The notes beneath the pieces were generated by a model. That model made no database searches. It was not told the DNA's origin and worked only from the letters and a program-made list of their open reading frames with translations. A stretch of DNA of 64,000 bases from Eleusine coracana subsp. coracana (taxonomy: Eukaryota; Streptophyta; Magnoliopsida; Poales; Poaceae), in the NCBI GenBank assembly GCA_032690845.1, contig CM064417.1:33920432-33984431 (forward strand), read 5' to 3'. Shown piece after piece: positions 49,163-59,925 of the stretch. The translations under genes and the position numbers were made by a program. Position 1 is the first letter of the stretch; each line of letters begins with the position of its first letter.

Positions 49163-51290
49163 TGCATCATGCCCAAGCATCGGCAACTCACGGAGACGCT
49201 GCATGCATGAAGCAATTCTTCTTCGCCAAAATCGTTTTGTTAATTTTTCGATGTTTTATTTCTATTTTCTCTATATTGTTTTTTCTTATTTTGTCACAAA
49301 ACAAATAATGTGCTCTTTTTATTTAATTTTAAACTAATACAATTATTTCAATCTTTCGAGTTCTTGACTCACGCTCAAAGGCTCGGTGTCCACTATTTGA
49401 CAGTTGATGGTTGCATCGTGCAAACAAACGCGAAGTCTTGTGTTGCTTTGATGGCCGTTTGGGTGCAACTGCTTCTGGAATAGGCTCCTGTTCATCTGCT
49501 CCATCGTCTCCAGTTCGTCCTTGACTTGTGTTTCCACCGTCATGGTTTTCTCGGTGTGAAAATTTGATCACGTGATTTTCTCTATCATGCTCCTAACGCA
49601 CATCTCATTACCGTTCAAAGCAATCACAACAAATTAATTAAAATTACGTGTGCACTGAAATTCAATTTGATTATGGGTCACAAAACTTCTAAATTTGTTT
49701 TACATAGTGATATCTTTACCATACATGGTTGATACTTCTATCCATAAAAACTATTGACAGTTAGGTTGTTCATCTAAGAATTTAGGTTCAAGAATTATAT
49801 GTGACAAGAACATACATTAAGTCAGTGGGATACTAGCTGAATCCCAACGACATTATTTCTTCACCTAGGCAGGCAGACACTATGGGCCTGTTTGGTTGGT
49901 GTTCTGGGCAAAGCTGCCTGGCCCAGGCAGCAATCAGAGCCCCAGGCACTTAAAATCCAACGGCTAGGATTGCTTCCTAGCCTAGGCAGTTTTCCCAGGG
50001 TCTGAACCAAAGAAGCCCTATTTCTCTTCTGGTGTGTGCTCTAGATCGGGTTTGGCTTTTCTAATTTGTCATCCTCCTGTAATTTGTGGATGTTGTGTTC
50101 TCAATTCTGCTGACTTGTACAGATCAATACCATATTAATAGTTTTCAATAGAGTAGAATATTTGATATTTTATTAAGAGATTTTCAATATTGCTGTAAGT
50201 TTCGTCAGCCTGCTGTTTTATTTTCGACTACCACTTTTGTATTGTATAGGAGTGCCAATTTAGAGCCTTAGCAAGTGATTTGGGTTGTTTCTCTTTCGAC
50301 AATGAAGCTTATTTTAACATCCCAGAAATTTAAGCATGTCCCTGTAATCAAAATTTCACCAAGTTGAAATATTATTCTTAAGTTCGGATTAATTTAATTT
50401 TTAAGATGTTATTATTTTTACCGTCATTAATTATTTTGGAATCAAGTCTTTAAGTCCATATCAAATTTGAAGTTTAATAAATAATTTTCTAGCTTATCAC
50501 TCTATCCAGATCGTAATATCAAAATTAAGTTTGAGTGCACGTCATGAAGTTTGGAAACTTAAAGTCGGAACATAGCACAAATCTGGAGCAGCAAATAAAT
50601 CTGAAGGCATTTTTTTCTGGTGTACATTCATCATATTTTGTTTCTATCTTGGAAACCAGCCCAACGGGCCGACCAACTCAATCAGCTATTGTGGCCTAAG
50701 TCACGCAAGGAGAACAGACCAGCAGCAGCCCAGTCAAGATATATATGCAGTCGGCTGTTTGGTGTAGCTGACACCATTGCAGAGCAGTGTGAGGTCCTCC
50801 ATAATGTTCAGTATTGATTGTTGATAGCAGCCAACACAATTATCAAGAATGTAGTCACGGTTACTGGATTTGTCTACTATGGGCTGACGTCCTTGATGTC
50901 TTCCGTTGTCCTGTCGAAGGGGACATGTCATGGCCATACACCGCACGAAGACAATTTTGGATATCCAGTTACTATTTTTGTAGTATATTGTCTGAGATGT
51001 TAGTCCTAAAGAAGGGTGGCTTTAATAGTTCTTAATAGTTTCGGCTCATGACGCATAGAATTACACATTGCTTGTTTAAATGGATAGGATCAACATATAA
51101 TTAATCTCGTTTTCTAACCAAACCATATTCAAATAGGTATAAGAGGGATGATATGTATGAATATGCATGCATGTGATCCTGTCCTACTGAGTGGTACTGC
51201 TCTTAGTTTCATGAAAGAGCTGGCCCATTTGTTGATCTTTTCTCGGACGGCTTGGTCGATGACCCCAATTAATCATGCATAACAAACTGC
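49163..51290. other. Unassigned intergenic with small repeats
   Basis: Contains the MITE at 49884. At about 50318-50600 there is an AT-rich stretch starting TTAACATCCCAGAAATTTAAG that resembles the beginning of the long gypsy LTR at 32920, so it is probably a fragment of a related LTR. No gene was recognised. Confidence 0.35.
49884..50018. mobile_element. 135-bp MITE with GGGCCTGTTTGGTT ends
   Basis: Inverted ends GGGCCTGTTTGGTTGG and (minus strand) GGGCTTCTTTGGTTCAG, flanked by TAT on both sides (49881-49883 and 50019-50021). The termini are of the GGGCCTGTTTGG style common in grass Harbinger- or Tourist-like MITEs. Confidence 0.65.
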
Positions 51291-51295
51291 ATTAT

Positions 51296-52026
51296 TATTG
51301 AATCATAAGTGAATTGTTCATCCTTTTCTATCAGTTTAGGCTTTTGGGTGCAACCGGTCGGTACATAGTAGGTTAACATGATATCGAGCCAGCAGTGGCA
51401 AAGCCAGGATCAAAATCTACCTGTGCGAACGTACTACTACTACTAATTTGTTTAATATTTAATAAAACCCTATAATTATATGATAATGTAAAATCGTGAT
51501 AAATAATGATTGGTTGAACATAGTATAAGTATTAAGTGCGGTGGCGGAGAGACAAGGCGGCGGACGGACGGAGAAAAGATCAGTAAATCCGATTGTGTTT
51601 ACTAGCTGCGGCACTAGGAATCCTAATGACAATTGTAAGTATTAACTCAAGAAAAGTCCAATTAATAATAGGCCCATATAACAAAAAGCCCATAATGTTT
51701 TATCAATCATCAGGACCGTGTTTAAACTTGCATAGTCGTTAGAAAATTAAATTTGAGTGCGCAAGGGGGGGGGGGGGGGGGGTCTCGCCGGCGTGAGGTA
51801 TGGCTGGCGCCGTGGCTTGCCATATTGGTGGCTTCGCCACTGCGAGCCAGAGGTCTTGAGTTCAAGTCCTGATGACCGCATATTCCGTTGCGCTGTTTTT
51901 ATTTTCATGTTTGCGCTTCGAGGGAGCTGTACGTGAGGGGAAGTGTTGAACCATAAGTGAATTGTCCACTCTTCCTCACCAGCTTAGGTTTTTAGGTGTA
52001 ACCGGTCGGTGCACAGTAGCTTAACA
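51296..52026 (+). mobile_element. TRIM retrotransposon with 83-bp LTRs
   Basis: A terminal-repeat retrotransposon in miniature. Both LTRs are exactly 83 bp (51296-51378 and 51944-52026) and about 80% alike, both ending TTAACA. Perfect 5-bp duplications ATTAT flank it (51291-51295 and 52027-52031). TGATATCGAGCC directly after the left LTR is a degenerate tRNA-Met primer site, and GTGAGGGGAAG before the right LTR is the polypurine tract. It has no coding capacity and must rely on proteins supplied in trans. It is interrupted by a hAT MITE. Confidence 0.85.
51393..51842. mobile_element. hAT MITE nested in the TRIM
   Basis: 450 bp with inverted ends CAGTGGCAAAGCC and GGCTTCGCCACTG and perfect 8-bp duplications CGAGCCAG (51385-51392 and 51843-51850). 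Its left about 35 bases resemble the hAT terminus at 44405 (both contain AAAATCTACCTGTG), so it is likely a deletion derivative of that family. A G-run of about 17 lies at 51765. Confidence 0.9.
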
Positions 52027-52391
52027 ATTATAAACACATTGTTGGACTTTTTATCCTTTGTGCACCAATAGAACTGCCTCTTTATTGTATCCCAGCTCCC
52101 ATGTTATGGTTTCAAAATTTTAATATGACTTTTGTATGAATATCTGGGACTAATGATTTATCATAGTATACTAATTGTTGGCATCGTTGAGATGTGGTCA
52201 TGAAACTCATTGTGTTTTATTAATTGTTTAATTATTCGCTTTAGTATACGTCTAGATTAGTTTTAGATGTCATGATAGCACGACCACGCGTGCGTGTCGC
52301 TTTAGGATCTCATGGGTGACAATTTATCACATCACATGGGGATTTGCTTCAATGCTCTAGATCTACTCTCTTTACGTAACTTACAAATATC

Positions 52392-52518
52392 TGCGGACGG
52401 ACCAGTGGCCCGGTGGTAAACGCACACGGTAGCGCCGAGCCGATGGAGGCTCGAACCCCTGGTCCCGCATTGCCTCCTGAAGGCAGTGACAAAAAGCCAC
52501 CTTTCCAAAAAAAAAAAA
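52392..52518 (+). mobile_element. tRNA-derived SINE
   Basis: 127 bp with an internal RNA polymerase III promoter: A box TGGCCCGGTGG (52406-52416) and B box GGCTCGAACCC (52448-52458), each one base from consensus and 31 bases apart. It ends in poly-A (52507-52518) and is flanked by TTACAAATATC (52381-52391) and TTACAAAATATC (52519-52530). It lies about 130 bases beyond the DUF538 stop codon, possibly in that gene's 3' UTR. Confidence 0.8.
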
Positions 52519-52651
52519 TTACAAAATATCCTTTTTTTGTCATTTGGCCACATAAAACATCACATTTGTTGTACAGATGACCACCACAGTAGTTTCAATT
52601 GTTCACAAGTACATGGAGCTCTGCAAATCTTTGTATAACAGTAATACTGCT

Positions 52652-55161
52652 CTAGAATTTGTCTATGCTAACACCGTCCCTAACAACCTCGTAAGCATCC
52701 CTATTTCTAGTCTTGTTCATGCCGGCAGAGAAATGCACCTTAGTGGCTTCGGTCCTAATGGCAGAAACCTTGGTCCAGATCAAGATCTTGGTTTTCAAGC
52801 CATCAATTTCTGAGAGCTTTCCCTTCTCGAGGTAGCCGGTCACACAGTTGGAAAATCGCAGGACCGATGAGTCTTTGTACCCAACCTCGCAGGACGACGT
52901 GATGTACACAGTTAGCTTCTTCGTCTCTTCATTGAACTCGTAGTTGGTCGCGTCTTGGGGGAACAGGCCTATTGGGAGGTCAAATTCCTTCAGAAATTCA
53001 GGCAATGGTTTCTGCATCTTCCCTGAAAACAAATAGTGCTTTTTACTCCTATGGCAAACGAAAACAGAGGAAGTCATCAACCTTACCAAATGTAAAACAT
53101 GGCATAGATCAGAAAATGGGACAAATTAGTACCAAGAATCCAAGATGAGATGGTAATCGAATAGGATGTGTTCAGCGATTAACAATCATATTGCTACATT
53201 GCAGTGTCATGATAAAATAACATTGGTAAAATTAGCTGCAGGACACTAAGGTTGTTTGGGAATTGGTACCGCACCACAAGAACATTAATGATCAGTGTAC
53301 TGCTCTAGAATTAAAGTCATAGACATAGACAAATTCTAGAGTATGCTCTATAGGCAAATCTTTGTATAACAGTAAGAGCTTCTCTAATGGTAGAGTTAGC
53401 TAAGAGGTAGCAGCTAACTCTTACAGAGAATTAAAGAGAAGTGAGATCCATGTTTAACTCTATCTTTTTTCTTAGAGGCTGCCTCTTAAGGAAGAGTTAG
53501 TTATCTTCTCTCTCTTCTTTTCTTTGAATAAATAATTCTAAGAAGCAGCTAAGAAGCAACCATTGGAGACGCTTTAATACTGCTCTAGAATTAAAGTCAT
53601 AGATACTCAGCATGTTCCCTCTTAACCATGAATCTAAATATCTAATAATTCTCCTTTTAATGAAATATGCACCTAGGTATGTTCTTGAAAAAAAAAATCT
53701 AATAACGAAAAAGAGAGAATATATGCAGAGGGGGGGGGGGGGGGATCGTCAAATAGACATACTGTTCTGGTCCAACAGATGCGCTCTCAAGAAAATCCTA
53801 TTTAGGAAGAGGAGAGATATGATGAAAAGCTACTAAAATTGGTACTGCACCACAAGAAAATTAATTGCACGACACCTTTTCTACCTTTGACAGGTTTCAA
53901 CCGATCATTCATGTTCATTTACTATTATATGAATTACGTTTTGCAGCCAGCAAGTAGAGGCTCTTTCTGAGAAACAACCAATTGTAATCACTTGAGAAAT
54001 GTGAAGCTAAAAAGTGACTTCATCCTTCGCAGTTTACAAGCAAAATTTCAAGTAGACTATCCCGATTTGTTCTCCCACTTGATTCACATCAAGCTATCCC
54101 TCTACTGCTGATATCTTACCTTTGATTTTGTTGACCATCCATTTCGCTCCATCACCAATGCTGCTAGAGATTGACTGAATTAAAAAAGTGCAAAAGGTTA
54201 ACTATTTATTTCTGTTGCAAGCATGGTTTACGACACCAACAGTCCTAACATAGCAATTCAATACATTTCATACAGTTTAGATCTGACACTAGGGTGGTGC
54301 AACTATATGGCCAATCAAAACGAGAATCACTAAAGCATCTCGAAATAAAATGCTAATATCTCGTTGCAAGCACAAAATCATACAAAAGGTAGATAATATA
54401 ATATTTATAAGATGAATATCTGTTTCCACTATGCAAATGCATTTTCACTGAAATTTCACGTACTAACATTCACCTTGACCCAGACAACGGCACAGCGATA
54501 TATATTCAACCCTGTTAATAAAGGCCATGATCTTCAATCTCAAACGCACAAATATCAGTGGAACAGACAGATTTGCTGTCGCCACCATCCTCGGTTGTAT
54601 AATCAGTTTTTTTTAGTGCTACCAAGAACTGAAGCTCCAGCATTATTCCAACAATCATGTTAGAGCTTATGCACTAACACGTTGCAAGTAAACAGTGGAA
54701 TTGTAACTGACAAAACTCACCGTCAGCTAGTCTATTTAGGTAAACATTATTTTCACAAACTGTGTTTACCGAATGTATCCACAATTGCAACGACATATCT
54801 GTAAAAAAAATCATGAATCTATCGCATGTTCCTTCACGCTAATTACGCAACAAACAACTTTTCCAGAGCTCCAAGTTATAACTGTTGACAATTGAGATTT
54901 TCACATTGCCCACAAGGAACGGTAACCACTCTTTCCTCTTGGTTTTATGAAACACGTGGTACAAACGTTGCATCAGGAAAAGATGGTGGGTGTAAAAATC
55001 AGCATCGTCCCCTAAATGATAAAAGATCAAGCGAAACAATTGAATCTAACGAAAGGAATAAGACGAGAAGCGGCTTCATTCCTTACATTGATGTCATCGC
55101 CGACGCCGCTCATCTCCTTGCCGGCCCTCTGGTTGAACCAGTACCCGCCCACCTTCCCCAT
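52652..55161 (-). CDS. DUF538 family protein
   Basis: A small plant-specific DUF538 protein; members form a beta-barrel fold and some have been linked to stress or cell-wall biology, but the function is not settled. Exons on the minus strand are 55161-55087, 54174-54120 and 53022-52652. Splice sites are canonical, giving 166 residues from MGKVGGYWFNQRAGKEM to SIDKF. The DUF538 core is in exon 3: LPEFLKEFDLPIGLFPQDA, then FNEETKKLTVYITSSCEV, VTGYLEKGKLSEIDGLK and VWTKV-type strands. No signal peptide is evident. Intron 2 (1.1 kb) holds a MITE, a micro-insertion and rearranged pieces of the gene's own 3' end. Confidence 0.9.
53376..53574. mobile_element. Tourist-like MITE in DUF538 intron 2
   Basis: 199 bp with ends GAGCTTCTCTAATGG and (minus strand) AAGCGTCTCCAATGG and TAA duplications (53373-53375 and 53575-53577). 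The joined flanks equal the uninterrupted sequence at about 52,630-52,657, which acts as an empty site. Confidence 0.75.
53649..53696 (+). mobile_element. 48-bp A-tailed insertion (LINE tail?)
   Basis: Flanked by perfect ATCTAATAA copies (53640-53648 and 53697-53705). It contains TTAATGAAAT and then GTTCTTG plus poly-A, similar in order and spacing to the TTAATGAATG and GTTCTC plus poly-A at the 3' end of the LINE near 30,690-30,718. It lies in DUF538 intron 2. Confidence 0.6.
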
Positions 55162-55700
55162 GATCTGATCCATCGGGCCTCAACGTCGCCAATCACGCTT
55201 CGTGCCCGGATTGGATGATCGCTTCCGAATACCTAGAGCGATGATGATCTTTTTTACGATGCAAGAACGAGATGATCTTGTTAGTTGGGATCGCCTATGG
55301 CAACCCGTCGGAATTCTCCAAATGGGGGCACGGAAGGGGGATTAGTGCAGATGCCGGTCGCGTCCCGCCCCCGACTAGTTCTGGTCGCCGGATAGCAATT
55401 TTTAGACCGTGGGACCCACCTAGGATCGGCCCACGTATTCTGTAGCCGGAGCCTGCTTGGTAAGCAAGCCTACACGAAATGGCGGCCCATCGTCGACTGG
55501 CAAAACCATGGCGTACTACAGTTTCACGTGACAAAACACAAAAGGTGTAGAAGCGCCGTTTGTTCCCGTAACGGGCTTGGGTCCCCACCCTGGACCCGGT
55601 AGCCAGTCGCGCCTCGCCGGCCAATCAGATCGCGCGAGGCACGTCACCACGCCGGACTCCGGATCTTTTCAACCGACCCCACACGCGACCCGGGAACGCG
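55162..55700. promoter_or_regulatory. Head-to-head promoter region, DUF538 and Sec61 beta
   Basis: About 0.55 kb separates the DUF538 ATG (leftward) from the Sec61 beta first exon (rightward), so both promoters must lie here. It is GC-rich with no evident TATA box. The frame at 55295-55624 is not credible. Confidence 0.45.
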
Positions 55701-56774
55701 GCGTATATCAACGCGCGACGGGTCTGACGCTCACGCACCGCACTCGGATCTCACGCACCAGCTGCCAGCCTGCCACCGCCCACCAAGGAGGACTGTTCCA
55801 GGAGGACGAGACGAAGAAGAAGCCTCGGATCCGTCAGCGTCAGGTGAGCGCGCAGCTCTCCGCCGCTCCCGACCCTCCCTGATCGGCGTTCTTGCTGGAT
55901 CGGGTGTGTTCTTTTCCGTAGAATCAGTTGGGGTTCTTCGAATTGTTGTAGTGTTTTTGGTTAGAAAGAACCCTTTGCATAATGCTGTTTTGTTGATTGG
56001 CTGGGTACTTAGATCTGCGTGCTTGGCCTGTTCGAATTTGTGTGCGGTTCCTTTAGGATCAGGTTGCCTGGATCTGGCCCCGTGCGATTTGGGCGATTTG
56101 GGCTGGTTGGGTTCTACGGGAATTGGATTTCCAAAGTTTTGCTACCATGATTACCTTTACATTAGTTTTTTTTATAATTTATTATATAGGGGCGAAACTC
56201 TGTTGATGCCTACTGAATTACTGATCTGCAAACTCTCTTCTGCCCTGTGCACCTGTTGTGCTGGTCAGATAATTTTGAGTAATTCATCTGATGATGCTTA
56301 GTTGCGATCTGAATTGTTAGATATCGATCAATTGTATGCTCATGTGGACATGGTTTTCATGCGGCTAGGTCTACATTGTATAAACCAATTATATTATCAT
56401 GGCTGTGATTGTCTAGTACGATAGTAGATCGTGTCATTGATGCTTAATGTTAAAACTTTGGCAGACATGCCTGCCATTCCACTAGTAGCTCTGCCATTCC
56501 ACTAGTAGCTCAACCTGACATATGCTACTTTTGGGGCTGATTTTTAATGCAAGTTTTAGGGCTGATTTTTAATTTAAACTCGTACAGATATTTTATTGTT
56601 AACAACTACCATTTTCGGTCCTGCAATAAGATGTTTTGAATCAAATTCAATTTATGTTTCTTACAGCATTATCATACTTCTGCTGTATAATATGCTACTT
56701 GATCATCTTTCACAGTTCTAGTGCTGCAAGTCTTATATTTGAACTGTGTGCAATGCAGAGAGAACTAAGACAAG
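55701..56774 (+). other. Sec61 beta 5' UTR and its intron
   Basis: A GC-rich leader ends CGTCAG at 55844, followed by GTGAGC. The acceptor TGCAATGCAG ends at 56758, 16 bases before the ATG. The 914-bp intron is T-rich, typical of plant leader introns. The transcription start is not determined. Confidence 0.65.
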
Positions 56775-57017
56775 ATGGTGGCCAATGGTGATGCACCCGC
56801 CAGAGGAACTGCAGCTGCAGCTGCAAGCCTCCGCAGGCGTAGAACCACCAGCGGTGCCGCTGCTGGAGGTGGTGCCAGTTCGATGCTCCAGTTCTACACC
56901 GATGAGGCTGCGGGCCGGAAGATGTCCCCGAACACTGTTCTGATCATGAGCATAGGGTTCATTGCCGTCGTCGCTATGCTGCATGTTTTTGGGAAGCTGT
57001 ATCGCACCGCTAACTAG
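56775..57017 (+). CDS. SEC61B: Protein transport protein Sec61 subunit beta
   Basis: Tail-anchored beta subunit of the Sec61 translocon, which passes nascent proteins into or across the ER membrane. It is 80 residues, normal for plants. The low-complexity cytosolic N-terminus (APARGTAAAAASLRRRR, then GAAAGGG) is followed by the conserved SSMLQFYTDEAAGRKMSP segment. One transmembrane helix (TVLIMSIGFIAVVAMLHVFG) leaves a few lumenal residues, KLYRTAN. The ATG is the first after the leader-intron acceptor. The coding sequence has no intron. Confidence 0.95.
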   Translation: MVANGDAPARGTAAAAASLRRRRTTSGAAAGGGASSMLQFYTDEAAGRKMSPNTVLIMSIGFIAVVAMLHVFGKLYRTAN

Positions 57018-57629
57018 GTTGACATTACCGTATCCAGGAAAGCAGAGTCTCAGAAAATGGGAGCCAGCCATGTAGGCAGATTTAAATGAACAGCAAATGA
57101 CTTGATCGGATCATGAACATATTTTCTTTTTATATACAAGCTTATAGTACTAAGATGAGATGGTAAGGCTGAATGTTTGCGAATTGTGTTAGTCAGTGCT
57201 TTATTGTTTCTGCTGTTAGATGTCCTAGTTCTATCATTTTGATACCTTGTTTTCTGTTACAATCAATCCTTGTTGCAAACCTTAGTAATCTCCCATTCGT
57301 GCATGGGATCTTCCACATACTAGCATTGCATCCATTTTAGTTAGTCTGGCACGGTAAGATGTCCTAATGTGATTGCAACCAACCACTAATGTGATTGGTA
57401 GGTAAGTCAAGTGTCCAACCTGGTTGGCGCACGGTATGATGTAACGCCTGGTTAAATTATTTGTTTGTTAGGTAGTCAGATATATACGCGCAAGATGAGA
57501 GCAACACTGCTGCTAGTCTCACCCGCAGAATTGACACTGCAGATAAATCATGAAAACTTCATAATCGGCACAAATTCTCTGATTAAGAAACAATATGACG
57601 GATCAACAAGATTGTTGGCTAATCCTTGA
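57018..57629. other. Sec61 beta 3' flank
   Basis: T-rich 3' UTR-like sequence after the stop; nothing else was recognised before the duplicated segment. Confidence 0.4.
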
Positions 57630-59290
57630 TAAACTTGTTCTCCCAAAACCGAAACATCGTTACTCATCAGTCTCATATTTTGTATTTGGTCTATGTGCCT
57701 AGTCATTTTAGATCCGTTGTCGACTGGGATTGGAAAGGAAGTGCAAACACCAGAACCACTTGTTCATCATCAAGAAACATGGCCAGTCCATATGAACCGA
57801 GAGCTCCTAGTAGCAACTACAAAGTCCGTAGGAAGTAACAACAGTATGCAAATGTCAAATAATTACAACAGATCACATCAATTCTGAATAACAAAACTAG
57901 CTTGCCTCTCAGATTGACTGACATTGCCAAGAAGTGGACTCATGACCAAAGTATGCGAATTGGAATTAGGGAAGCAGTCAACATGTGAACTCAAAATGCA
58001 AGAACACAGGATCAGCCACACAAATAATAATCTGGCAAACCACATCGAAAGTGAGCATTCCATGGTCCTAATCAATATTGCACCAGGCATCTGGTGCACA
58101 TCAGACGAATGAGTCTGAGATTACACACTAGCTACTAGTACTACTTACCAAACCAGCATTAGAACTTCAGGAGTTGAAATGCAGTCTAGACGCCACAGCT
58201 ACTGATATCTTGCAACGCCATACCAGTAATGAAGGATTGCCGACCAAGATTTGCTAACCATACCCAAGAACTAAGTTCAGATCATGACTACTTGGAGGGA
58301 GACAGTAACCTTTTGGCGAAAGTAATGCATACTCTTCCATTTTCAAAGGAGCAAAATGCTTTTGGCAAAAAATAAATTACATGCAAGGCTGCAAATGCTA
58401 GATACTACATAACTCCTGAGACATGGTTTTACTTGAAGCTGCGTAAGTTCTGACGCATGTTCTCCTAGAGCCATAGTCAACGCAATTTATTCCCCACTCT
58501 GCCCTTATGCATTTGACTTCATATAAAAAAACAGAGTATTTTGATGCATGTTTACTTTCAAGCACTTAGAAGTGGAGGGAGTGTACAGGAACTACTTAAC
58601 ATGCATGAAAAACATGAACACGTGCTATCAGTTGCAAAATGCTCTACTAAAAAATCTACAGGAGGTATGAAATGCTAGTGTCAAAACACTCCAGCAGATT
58701 CCATGCTTTGGAGCCTGCTAATAACAGAACATGCTTGCCTTTTAGATTGACACCCTCAGACAAGAAACGAATCAAATTGCAAGCAGGCTTGTAAAGATGT
58801 ATCAGAACACATACTAAGTAAGCAGCAATTGGGCTGAAAAGGACACTGCATTTGCAACACATCATCAGCAAATTCCATACTAGGTGCGGATCAGAATATG
58901 GTTCCAACCTTACATGCTAATTACTACTGCTTACCAATGAGGCAAACTTCTGCATTTACACTGCATACACCAAAGATTACTATGTTCAGCATTTTCTATC
59001 AAAAGATCGTTTGCAAGTGCTGGATACTCAATAATGTCAATTAGCATAAGTACTCCTAAAACCCCATAATAATACCTACCATGAACTTTAGAATTCCACT
59101 CTGCCTTACTAGTTTTCATATTTTGGTCACATTTTATCAGAAAATACAGTTGCCTCCATGCATTTTTTTTATATCAAATTGTCAGGTATTTGAAATAAAA
59201 TGAAGGAAGCAAAGTAACAAATTTACATGACGCATATGAAGATTAAAAACAATTATTCATCTTTAATAAAAATGCACAATCCAAAAGTAG
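57630..59290. repeat. Segmental duplication, copy A
   Basis: Collinear with 61,610-64,000. Shared blocks include ACTCATCAGTCTCA, ATGCAAATGTCAAATAATT, ACTGATATCTTGCAAC, TAACAGAACATGCTTGCC and CTGCATACACCAAAGATTAC, all in the same order. No gene was recognised within it; the minus-strand frame at 58656-58907 has a similar partner at 63341-63535, but they look like conserved noncoding sequence. It lies downstream of the exonuclease-like gene. Confidence 0.85.
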
Positions 59291-59925
59291 TAGTAGCAGC
59301 ACACAGATATCACACGGTTAATTGTTCCATAGGCTACTACCAACTACTAATTCTGCAGAAAGTAGTAGTAGACAGAAGTATAAAACTATGCCAGCTCATT
59401 GCATGTATAAACACTCTCAAAAAGAAAAACAAACACAAGGGTCACATGCATTATGTAAACTGAACAAGCTTGCCTCTCCTATTCAATTGGTTATCAAACC
59501 AGCACGCTTGTAAAGATGCTTCACAATGCCAGTGCTAAGCAGCAATTGAACTCACAAGAACACTGCAATTGCAATACAATTATGGACAAATTAAGCACAC
59601 CTCAAGTAACAGCACTGCATCCAATTTGATCCAAAAATATCTGGCCATAAGGCGCTCCTCAGGTTCATGATTATCACAGACAGCACTCTACTGCAGATAC
59701 CATACATGTATGCCGCATGAAGCCAGCATTTGCATTTGGATATTTCCAATTACTAGCGATTACCATACTACCATACTAATAGTTACTAGTGAATACGTGA
59801 TTATCAACTAACGAGTGACGAAAGAGAGCAAATTAAAGGCAGCAGCAATACGGAACAAACGATACCCAGAGTCATGATCAGATCCGAGCCACTAGTGAGA
59901 CAGGATCACGGTGGCGGGGCGCTCC
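59291..59925. other. 3' flank of exonuclease-like gene
   Basis: AT-rich, with scattered resemblance to 57,900 and 58,735 (GCTTGCCTCTC, AGCAGGCTTGTAAAGATG), suggesting degenerate internal repeats. No gene was recognised. Confidence 0.4.

Noticed and set aside
51840..51880. GAGTTCAAGTCC as a tRNA-like B box of a SINE
   Set aside because: Once the hAT MITE is recognised this belongs to the TRIM just downstream of its primer site; there is no A box or poly-A.
52577..52813. Plus-strand 78-residue ORF
   Set aside because: Antisense shadow of DUF538 exon 3.
58656..58907. Minus-strand ORF with a homologous partner at 63341-63535
   Set aside because: Similarity follows from the segmental duplication; frames differ in length and lack any domain or gene structure.
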